DNA of 18,883 nt from Candidatus Cloacimonadota bacterium (GTDB lineage: Bacteria; Cloacimonadota; Cloacimonadia; Cloacimonadales; TCS61). Positions within the stretch are counted from its first letter, which is position 1; each line of letters starts with the position of its first letter. Both the position numbers and the translations under genes were made by a program. The DNA is taken from assembly GCA_003647825.1 (NCBI GenBank), contig QMNP01000004.1, positions 1 to 18,883 on the forward strand, in the 5' to 3' direction. This document shows, piece after piece, positions 12,818 to 18,883 of the stretch. The notes under the pieces are model-generated. The model ran no database searches. It saw only the letters and a list, made by a program, of their open reading frames with translations, and was not told where the DNA came from.

Positions 12818-14950
12818 CTATTTCTTCTGATTAAATTCCAAAGTGAAGCACACCCCTTCATCAGTATTAATATCTATTGAGGCATGAAGTTGTTTAGAAA
12901 GAGCTGTAACGAGCTGTAATCCAAGAGAATCGATATTTTCCATACTGAAATCTTTGGGTAATCCAATACCATTATCTTTCACTTCCAATATTAATTTTTC
13001 TGTCTTTGTTTTGGTTATAGAGATACTGATAATTCCCTTTCTGCCATCAGGAAAAGCATATTTCAGAGAGTTTGTGATAAGTTCATTGATAATAAGTCCA
13101 CAAGGTATTGATGTATTAATATCAAGCCAAATATCTTTAATATCTATTTGAATGGAAATCCTTTTCATTAATTCTCGATAAGATAAGGTTAAGTAGTTTA
13201 CAAGACTATGAATATAATCATAGTAATCAATTTCTTCAAAATCATCAGTTTGATAAAGCTTTTCATGTATAAGAGCCATAGATCTTACCCGATTCTGGCT
13301 ATCGTTAAGATGTTGTAGAGTTTCTTCATTTGTTATGTGTCTAGCTTGTAATTTAAGCATACTGGAAATGATCTGCATATTATTTTTTACACGATGATGA
13401 ACTTCCTTTAAAAGAACATCTTTTTCCTGCAAAGATTTAAGCAGCTCATGTTCTGCATGTTTTCTGGCAGTAATATCCATCGCAGTAATAATTGCACCTT
13501 CCTTGAAGGGAGCAATTTGAATCATCCAGATTTTTTCTTTGTACGAGCTCTCAGGAACATGCATCGTTTTTCCAGTTTTTATACATCTCATCAAATTATC
13601 ATACATATCAATTTCGTGTTCCGCAGCATAATCTTTATACATTACTGCGCCTATTTCCGGTGCTCTGGTTCTATTGTTTATTATTGCTTGATTGATCTGC
13701 ATGATCCTGCCTTGATCATCAACGACCATCGTCTCAATAGGATTATATTGAAACAATGCGTAGTTGAACTCTTCCCTACGTTTTAATTCTTCAAGTGCTT
13801 TTTTTCGTTCTGTAATATCCTCTACAACAGCAATTTCAAAAAGAGGTTTTCCAGAAACATCATGTACAATCTGAGATCTAAGTCGACAGATAATAACAGA
13901 TTTATCTTTTCTAATATATCTTTTTTCTAAATCGAAATACTGCAATTCTCTATTTACTAATTTATCGTATAATTCTGCATTCTTATTAATATCATCTTTA
14001 TGTGTAAATTCATTAAAATGCTTACCAATCAATTCTTCCTGACTATACCCCAGCATACTGCAATACGCCGGATTCACTGATTGAAAATACCCTTTCAAAT
14101 CTGTAGAGCAAACTCCAATAGGTGAGTTATCAATCATAAGACTTAACTTTTCAGCGTTCTGACGGATTATTTCTTCATTCTTTTTCTGCTGAGTAATATC
14201 CACCAGGACAGTTCTTAATCCAACGGGTAAATCATTTTGGAACACTACATTAGCATGTATTATAATTGGGAATATTTTCCCATTCTTTTTCATAGCAATA
14301 AATTCATCTGAACCGGAATATTCTCCTTTATAAAGGGAGTTCAATTTATTTAGAGCTCTTTCTTTATCGAATGGAGCTATTATCTGGAGAATATTTAGTT
14401 TTTTCTTTAAATCCCTGGCTGTATAACCAAAGACCTTAAGAGCTTTTTCATTTGCAAAAGTAATATTCCCGTATAGATCAGTCTCACAAACGCCTTCAGG
14501 CAGAAGTTCTGTGAATTTCTGGAATTTTCTTTCAGTTTGTTTCAATGCCTCTTCCGCTGCTTTTTTTTTAGCGATCTCATCTTTCAATTGAAGAGCTTTT
14601 TTCACTGCAGCTCCCAACCTAACAATATGCTCTTTAATCACATAATCCCAGGCTCCCTGCTTTATACATTGTACGGCTGTTTCGTCATCAAGTGATCCTG
14701 TAACCATTATAAATGGAATTTCCGGATTTAGTTCTTTCAGAATTTCCAAGGCTTCCAACCCATTAAATTGAGGTAAATTATAATCAGATAATATTAGATC
14801 CGGCGGATCCTCTTTTATAGCTTTGATGTAAGAATCTTCCGAATTAACAAGTTTATAGGTGAAATTGAATCCATCTTTGGACAGCTGTACCGCATTCAGC
14901 TTAGCATCAGAAGCAACATCTTCCAACATTAATATTTTCATTTTCTTCAT
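12818..14950 (-). CDS. Soluble hybrid sensor histidine kinase: receiver, three PAS, HisKA_2 and HATPase
   Basis: The 710-residue protein starts with a CheY-like receiver (about 1-120) having acidic E10/D11, phosphoacceptor D56 in LSDYNLP, T84 and K106. A coiled linker leads to three PAS domains at about 140-255, 266-385 and 392-495. The first two end in the DITxxKK/DITERKK cap that links PAS to downstream helices. The dimerisation/phosphoacceptor domain is of the HisKA_2 type, with EVHHRVKNNMQ and likely phospho-His H519. The ATPase domain has the N box NELITNSLKYAF (from N622), DNGIGLP (from D659) and SLGLQLV. There are no membrane segments, so it senses a cytosolic or redox/ligand signal. 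The ATG at 14950 follows AAGGA. No separate response regulator gene is nearby. The gene runs into a downstream phospholipase-like gene, which may be its output or be co-regulated. Confidence 0.93.
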   Translation of the reverse strand: MKKMKILMLEDVASDAKLNAVQLSKDGFNFTYKLVNSEDSYIKAIKEDPPDLILSDYNLPQFNGLEALEILKELNPEIPFIMVTGSLDDETAVQCIKQGAWDYVIKEHIVRLGAAVKKALQLKDEIAKKKAAEEALKQTERKFQKFTELLPEGVCETDLYGNITFANEKALKVFGYTARDLKKKLNILQIIAPFDKERALNKLNSLYKGEYSGSDEFIAMKKNGKIFPIIIHANVVFQNDLPVGLRTVLVDITQQKKNEEIIRQNAEKLSLMIDNSPIGVCSTDLKGYFQSVNPAYCSMLGYSQEELIGKHFNEFTHKDDINKNAELYDKLVNRELQYFDLEKRYIRKDKSVIICRLRSQIVHDVSGKPLFEIAVVEDITERKKALEELKRREEFNYALFQYNPIETMVVDDQGRIMQINQAIINNRTRAPEIGAVMYKDYAAEHEIDMYDNLMRCIKTGKTMHVPESSYKEKIWMIQIAPFKEGAIITAMDITARKHAEHELLKSLQEKDVLLKEVHHRVKNNMQIISSMLKLQARHITNEETLQHLNDSQNRVRSMALIHEKLYQTDDFEEIDYYDYIHSLVNYLTLSYRELMKRISIQIDIKDIWLDINTSIPCGLIINELITNSLKYAFPDGRKGIISISITKTKTEKLILEVKDNGIGLPKDFSMENIDSLGLQLVTALSKQLHASIDINTDEGVCFTLEFNQKK

Positions 14951-14996
14951 TATATTTCCTTAGTTCAAATTCAGATTATTATCTAAAGGTAATGAT

Positions 14997-15440
14997 TTAA
15001 TAATCCTTCATTTTTCTTTCCATACTTCTCATTGCATCTTTCTTCTGCAAGGCTTCTCGTTTGTCATATAATTTCTTGCCCTGAGCTACAGCTAAAGTTA
15101 TTTTCACAAGTCCATTGTCATTGATATATAGATTTTTAGGAACCAGAGTCAGACCCTTTTCCTCTACTTGAATAGTAATTTTCTTAATTTCTCTTTTGTT
15201 CAAAAGTAATTTTCTCTTTCGCTCTGCATCGTGATTGAAGTGATCTGCTTTGTCATAGGGACTGATGTGCAGATTGTGCAGCCAGATTTCATTATCTTCG
15301 ATACGAGCATAAGAATCTTTGAAACTGATTTTTCCTGCTCTAATTGACTTTATTTCCGTTCCCATTAACACAATACCAACTTCAAATTCTTGAACAAAAA
15401 AGAAATTATGACTTGCCTTTCTATTTTTGAAAATCTTCAT
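14997..15440 (-). CDS. smpB: SsrA-binding protein SmpB
   Basis: SmpB binds tmRNA and enables trans-translation, which frees ribosomes stalled on broken mRNAs. The 147-residue length is normal. Signatures are RKASHNFFF, VLMGTEIKSIRAGKISFKD, then WLHNLHISPY and the C-terminal KKLYDKREALQKKDAMRSM. The C-terminal basic tail mimics mRNA in the ribosome channel. The ATG at 15440 follows a GGAGAG site. The stop is 46 bp before the sensor kinase start, and no terminator is visible, so read-through into the kinase is possible. The tmRNA gene ssrA is not seen in this window. A consensus TTGACA on the - strand lies at 15491-15496, upstream of the start. Confidence 0.97.
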   Translation of the reverse strand: MKIFKNRKASHNFFFVQEFEVGIVLMGTEIKSIRAGKISFKDSYARIEDNEIWLHNLHISPYDKADHFNHDAERKRKLLLNKREIKKITIQVEEKGLTLVPKNLYINDNGLVKITLAVAQGKKLYDKREALQKKDAMRSMERKMKDY

Positions 15441-15613
15441 TAACTCTCCATTATCATTTCCTTTTTAAATTTTCTTTCTGATGCCTTCTTTGTCAAATTG
15501 TTTCAGCGGATTAACATCAGTAGTGCTGGTTATAAAAGGTTTGACAAAAAACACTACCTGCTAATCTGAGGGAGTAGTTATAATGCACTACCGTTAAATA
15601 AGTTGAGGTGTTA
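15441..15613. promoter_or_regulatory. Divergent smpB / wecA-like control region
   Basis: This 173-bp divergent region holds TTTGTCAAA (15489-15497) and its inverse TTTGACAAA (15540-15548). Each contains a perfect TTGACA, one facing smpB and one facing the sugar transferase. On the + strand a perfect TATAAT lies at 15579-15584, but 32 bp from that TTGACA, so they do not form a standard -35/-10 pair. TATAAT is flanked by GTAGT (15574-15578) and ACTAC (15587-15591), which can pair. CACTACC occurs at 15552-15558 and again at 15586-15592, and AGTAGTG occurs at 15519-15525. The layout suggests operators over divergent promoters. On the - strand the -10 partner is weak. All of this is pattern-based. 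Confidence 0.45.
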
Positions 15614-16708
15614 ATGAATATAATATATATATGTTTTACTGTGCTGATCCTTGCTTTTCTTTCTGTTTACAGTATTACACCATTTATTATACGAATCGCA
15701 AATCGTATTAATTTTCTTGATAATCCTAATGCCAGAAAAGTTCATAAAAAAGCCACCCCTTTAATGGGAGGAGTTGCTGTGTTTTCTGGTTTTACATTAA
15801 TTACAATTTTCGTAATTATTGTAAATTTGCATGCGATATCAACTGCTATTCTTGGTTATTTAGCTGGTGCCCTCATTATTGTTCTTGTTGGAATCATAGA
15901 TGATAAATTTGGTATGAAACCAATAATAAAATTAATCGGGCAGGCGGTTTCGTGCTTCACATTTTTATACTTCAATAATCTCATGGAATTGTTCGGTCCG
16001 ATTTATTTAACTTTGCCTATTTTGTTTTTGTGGATGGTTGGTTTAATGAATGCCTTAAATTTTCTTGATAATATGGATGGAATTATTACGGGTATGTCCG
16101 GTATTCTTGCTTTAGGATTTTATGCTCTTAGTTTTATAAGCCAAACTCCAGCTTTAGCTGCTCAAACAAATTTCATGTCACTTCTGGCCCTTAGTTTCGC
16201 AGGAGCAGTGTTTGGTTTTTTGCCATATAATTTTAATCCAGCAAGAATATTTCTGGGAGATGCCGGCAGTATGTTTATTGGTTATTTCCTCTCTACAATG
16301 GGAATTCTTGCTGGCAGAATTGCTGTTATCAGAATGAATGATAAACTATATTACCTTCTTCCTGTACTCCTTTTAAGTTATGCAATTTTTGATATTTCTT
16401 TAGTAAGCATAACTCGAAAAAGGGATGGTCGGCGTATTAGCCAGGGTGGAAAAGATCATTCAACTCATCGTATTGATAATGCTATGCAATCGGCAAAAGT
16501 AACTGCACTTATTGTTTATTTACTAAATATAATAATTGTATTAGTTACAATACTTGTTTTTAAAATGGAATCAGTAAAATTACTTATTGTTTCTACAATA
16601 ATGTTGGCTTTGTTTTTTATATTTTTTGGAAATAAGCTCGATCAGATTCCTGTTTTTATACCAGATAATCAACTTAAGGAAAATAATAACAACAATGAAA
16701 AATCTTAA
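15614..16708 (+). CDS. WecA/TagO/MraY-family polyprenyl-phosphate sugar-1-phosphate transferase
   Basis: The 364-residue integral membrane enzyme has about ten helices. Motifs are typical of the WecA/TagO branch: NPNARKVHKKATPLMGG, D96/D97 in GIIDDKFG, N147 to G156 in NALNFLDNMDG, D216 in RIFLGDAGSM, and the GGKDHSTHRI loop with H282 and H285. These enzymes move a sugar-1-phosphate (often N-acetylglucosamine) from UDP-sugar onto undecaprenyl phosphate at the cytoplasmic face to start polysaccharide or teichoic-type polymers. MraY is less likely, since the gene lies away from mur genes and the HSTHRI motif fits WecA. ATG 15614 is chosen with GAGG at 15605-15608; GTG 15608 is an alternative. 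The 3' end overlaps the next gene by 14 bp. The substrate is not determined. Confidence 0.92.
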   Translation: MNIIYICFTVLILAFLSVYSITPFIIRIANRINFLDNPNARKVHKKATPLMGGVAVFSGFTLITIFVIIVNLHAISTAILGYLAGALIIVLVGIIDDKFGMKPIIKLIGQAVSCFTFLYFNNLMELFGPIYLTLPILFLWMVGLMNALNFLDNMDGIITGMSGILALGFYALSFISQTPALAAQTNFMSLLALSFAGAVFGFLPYNFNPARIFLGDAGSMFIGYFLSTMGILAGRIAVIRMNDKLYYLLPVLLLSYAIFDISLVSITRKRDGRRISQGGKDHSTHRIDNAMQSAKVTALIVYLLNIIIVLVTILVFKMESVKLLIVSTIMLALFFIFFGNKLDQIPVFIPDNQLKENNNNNEKS

Positions 16709-18122
16709 CTTTCTTCTTTTCATCATTTTACTATTCCAATTGGGCTGTTCTATAAACAGTAAATATCATATTGCTCATGATCTTTATATGGATAGCAATT
16801 ATGCTACAGCGATAGAACATTATGATAATTTCCTGGCTTCACACTCCCAGGGTTCATTAGCAACCAGAGCTGAATTGGAGAGATCTGATTGTTATTATCA
16901 ATTAGGTTATAAAGCCTATGAAAAACAGAACTGGCTTTTAGCATCTCGACTATTTTACCTGTCAAACTCCATAATCGCAGACTCAAAATTAGATGAATGC
17001 TATAAAGAGCTTGCAATAGAAGCTATTTCTAAGCAGGATACCAGCAAAGCCATGGAATATTATAGTTATATTATCCAATATTTACCTGATTCTGAATTGA
17101 TTCCTGAAATGCTTTTTAACAGATGTAATATTTACCTGGCAAAAGCAGAGAACCTCACTGCTTTCAATGATTATCATCAACTCTGGTCTAATTTCCCAGA
17201 TTCGGAATACAGAAAATCAATTCAACCGAAAATTGATATTTTATTGCCCGATTTTATGCAGGAAGCTCTTGAGTTGAAAGCCAATAAAGAATACGAAGCC
17301 GCTCTTGATATCTGCTTTCGACTTAGTAAATATCCTTCAAAATTACAAAGTGATATCATTAATGAAATCGGTAATTTGTATTGGTTAATGGCAGAATCAG
17401 AAATCACACAGAACAACTTAAAAAAAGCCAGGCAATACTATGACAATGTTTATGAGCATTGTCCGGAACGAAAAGCTGAAACCCTAGCTCGTATTGAAGA
17501 AATTTGCAGCAATTTTATTTTATCCGGCAATGAGATGGAAAAGATATTGAATTTTGATAATGCAATTTCTACTTATAGCAAATGCTTTAAACTTGTTGAA
17601 AACCATCCCGTAGCTGCAGAAAAGATTTCAAAAGCTAGAGAAGCAAAAAGTAAATATCTGCAGGCAAAGGATAAAATGCGCCTCGCAGAAGAAAAAGAGC
17701 GCTTAAAAGAACACAAACAGGCTCTAAATCTCTATACTCAATCTAATAATCTCTTTAGTACATCAGAAGCTAAGAACAAGATTTTTATAATGCAGAATAT
17801 CTTGGAAGCTGAAAAAGACCCAAAAACATTTGCTCGTAATATCGTCAGCAATTATCAGAATGGAATGATAATAAAAAATGTATCTATCGTAGAAGACTAT
17901 ATGAAAGAAAAATTTGGTGATGTAGTAAAACCTTCTGGCTGGAAAGTCACATATTCTATTGGACTGTATAAATATGAAGTTCGCTATGACATTCTCTCTA
18001 CATTTGGAAATTTTTATTTTGCCTGGCGAGTAGATTTAAAAACAAGAACTGTGTCCCCTTCCAATAAAATTTCAGAATTATTAGAAACAGATATTGATGA
18101 AGTTCTAGGGCAAGTGGAGTAA
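16695..18122 (+). CDS. TPR-containing lipoprotein, uncharacterised
   Basis: The 475-residue protein opens with a signal peptide and lipobox (FQLGC, Cys at residue 18), so it is probably lipid-anchored in the envelope. The rest is mostly helical with several degenerate tetratricopeptide-like units: YATAIEHYDNFL, then TSKAMEYYSYIIQYLP, KARQYYDNVY and FDNAISTYSKCF. A charged Lys/Glu-rich helical stretch follows (about 335-370), and a small C-terminal beta-type domain begins around 400 (KVTYSIGLYKYEVRYD, then FYFAWRVDLKTRT). I do not recognise a named family. The ATG at 16695 is chosen for the signal peptide; an earlier in-frame start at 16626 lies inside the sugar transferase. A scaffold in envelope or polysaccharide assembly is a plausible inference. 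Confidence 0.8.
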   Translation: MKNLNFLLFIILLFQLGCSINSKYHIAHDLYMDSNYATAIEHYDNFLASHSQGSLATRAELERSDCYYQLGYKAYEKQNWLLASRLFYLSNSIIADSKLDECYKELAIEAISKQDTSKAMEYYSYIIQYLPDSELIPEMLFNRCNIYLAKAENLTAFNDYHQLWSNFPDSEYRKSIQPKIDILLPDFMQEALELKANKEYEAALDICFRLSKYPSKLQSDIINEIGNLYWLMAESEITQNNLKKARQYYDNVYEHCPERKAETLARIEEICSNFILSGNEMEKILNFDNAISTYSKCFKLVENHPVAAEKISKAREAKSKYLQAKDKMRLAEEKERLKEHKQALNLYTQSNNLFSTSEAKNKIFIMQNILEAEKDPKTFARNIVSNYQNGMIIKNVSIVEDYMKEKFGDVVKPSGWKVTYSIGLYKYEVRYDILSTFGNFYFAWRVDLKTRTVSPSNKISELLETDIDEVLGQVE

Positions 18123-18129
18123 CGCATCT

Positions 18130-18714
18130 ATGAAGTTAAAAGTATTAATCGTAATTACTATTGTGGCATTGGGATTCAATTTATATTCTAATGATTTTGA
18201 TATTAAGAAATTTTCTGATCCTGAAAAATACGGTTGGGATTCTCCTGAAAAATTGCATAATGCTCGCAATGATCTGTATAATAGACAAAAGCTTTTGCAA
18301 ATATATGAACTTAAAAAACAGAGTATAACTGCAAACTTGATAAAATCTGCATTTGCACCAGGATGGGGACATTTTTCCGCAGGAGAATACACAAAAGGAC
18401 AAGTTCTTCTGGGCTTAGAATTGATATTTTTAGGAACCACTTATTATTATCATGATAGTGCTATGGAAAAATATGATAAATATAAGAAAGCTACTTATAT
18501 AACTGATATTAATCAATTTTACGAAGATGCCAATGACTCTTATTTTATTTCTCAGATCTTTTTTAGCCTTGGAGTTACCGTTTGGATTTATACCATATAT
18601 GATTCTATTAATTCCACGGAAACATATAATGATAAAGTTTGGAATGAGATACGACAACAATATTACACTAAGGGCTTTTCGATTAATCCAACTGGATTCA
18701 CCTGGAGATTTTAA
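18130..18714 (+). CDS. DUF5683-like envelope protein
   Basis: The 194-residue protein has an N-terminal signal or anchor (about residues 1-20, KLKVLIVITIVALGFNLYS). A charged region follows, then a DUF5683-like core with SAFAPGWGHFSAGEYTKGQ, two hydrophobic helices (about 90-105 and 140-157) and an aromatic-rich C-terminus. The PGWGxxxxGexxKG motif is characteristic of this membrane-associated family, whose function is unknown. GGAG at 18116-18119 lies 10 bp before the ATG. It begins 7 bp after the TPR lipoprotein stop and overlaps the next lipoprotein start by one base (TAATG), so these are one operon. Confidence 0.78.
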   Translation: MKLKVLIVITIVALGFNLYSNDFDIKKFSDPEKYGWDSPEKLHNARNDLYNRQKLLQIYELKKQSITANLIKSAFAPGWGHFSAGEYTKGQVLLGLELIFLGTTYYYHDSAMEKYDKYKKATYITDINQFYEDANDSYFISQIFFSLGVTVWIYTIYDSINSTETYNDKVWNEIRQQYYTKGFSINPTGFTWRF

Positions 18715-18883
18715 TGATGAAGAAAATATTATTTCTAATTTACATTTCAATTCTCCTGGTATCATGTTCATTAGATAGAGATAATCCAGTTGATCCTCAT
18801 CAAGGTTATATACGAATTCCCCCTCAAGTTACTAATATTTTTGTAATTGAACAAAATAACTTTGTGAGCATATCGTGGGATGG
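18714..18883 (+). CDS. Lipoprotein, possibly with fibronectin-III-like domain, 3' end cut by window edge
   Basis: The frame opens with tandem ATGs at 18714 and 18717, after GGAG at 18704-18707. It runs open to the window edge for 56 codons. The N-terminus (MMKKILFLIYISILLVSC) is a lipoprotein signal peptide with lipobox LVSC, the Cys being residue 18. The mature part begins SLDRDNPVDPHQG and then has a PPQVTNIFV and NFVSISWD pattern like the first strands of an FN3 domain. The gene starts on the last base of the DUF5683 stop. Too little is visible to name a function; a surface-exposed or outer-membrane lipoprotein is inferred. Confidence 0.75.
   Translation, partial: MMKKILFLIYISILLVSCSLDRDNPVDPHQGYIRIPPQVTNIFVIEQNNFVSISWD

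Noticed and set aside
13448..13786. + strand 112-codon frame opposite the sensor kinase
   Set aside because: It is antisense to the PAS3 coding region, has no ribosome binding site, and its product shows no domain.
15441..15613. Possible tmRNA (ssrA) beside smpB
   Set aside because: The gap is only 173 bp, with no CCA-type tRNA-like ends, acceptor stem or tag reading frame visible.
18527..18778. + strand 83-codon frame overlapping the DUF5683 gene
   Set aside because: It is out of frame with both the DUF5683 gene and the following lipoprotein, which have better starts and clear signal peptides.

Overview
This window is AT-rich bacterial chromosome made mostly of housekeeping genes, with a short accessory block and the start of a cell-envelope gene group. 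Genes are densely packed, with many 1-23 bp overlaps and clear AGGAG-type ribosome binding sites. The organism is probably in or near the FCB group, and Candidatus Cloacimonadota is my best guess. The reasons are a TrmD carrying the Bacteroidetes-type residues in two catalytic motifs, an S16 with a long low-complexity tail, an early gene order otherwise known from Firmicutes, and diderm features such as lipoproteins and a DUF5683 protein. The frequent Shine-Dalgarno sequences argue against Bacteroidota proper. This placement is inference, because the window holds no rRNA.

Region 1 (1-11836, all + strand) is one long run of information-processing genes. The order is ispE (5' cut), spoVG, prs, rplY/ctc, pth, rpsF, ssb, rpsR, a DUF2232 membrane protein, rplI, an unknown membrane protein, a DUF721/DciA-like gene, rpe and ffh. 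After a 165 bp gap with a possible promoter come rpsP, khpA, rimM, trmD, a SPOUT-type RNA methyltransferase and rplS. A strong intrinsic terminator closes the run at 11803-11836. Three clusters that lie apart in Bacillus subtilis (ispE-spoVG-prs-ctc-pth; rpsF-ssb-rpsR-yybS-rplI; ffh-rpsP-khpA-rimM-trmD-rplS) sit end to end here. Together they serve translation, tRNA modification and recycling, protein targeting, single-strand DNA binding and precursor supply.

Region 2 (11982-15440, - strand) holds smpB, then a soluble hybrid sensor (receiver, three PAS domains, HisKA_2 kinase), then, 2 bp after the kinase stop, a zinc-dependent phospholipase C/S1-P1-like protein without a signal peptide. The kinase-phospholipase pair is the least ordinary part of the window.

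Region 3 (15441-18883, + strand) starts with a divergent control region containing consensus-like promoter hexamers and inverted repeats. It continues with a WecA/TagO-type polyprenyl-phosphate sugar-1-phosphate transferase, a TPR lipoprotein, a DUF5683 envelope protein and the 5' end of a lipoprotein that probably carries a fibronectin-III-like domain. These four genes overlap or nearly abut and look like one envelope operon running off the right edge.

I found no CRISPR array, insertion sequence, tRNA, rRNA or prophage. No intergenic stretch exceeds 300 bp.
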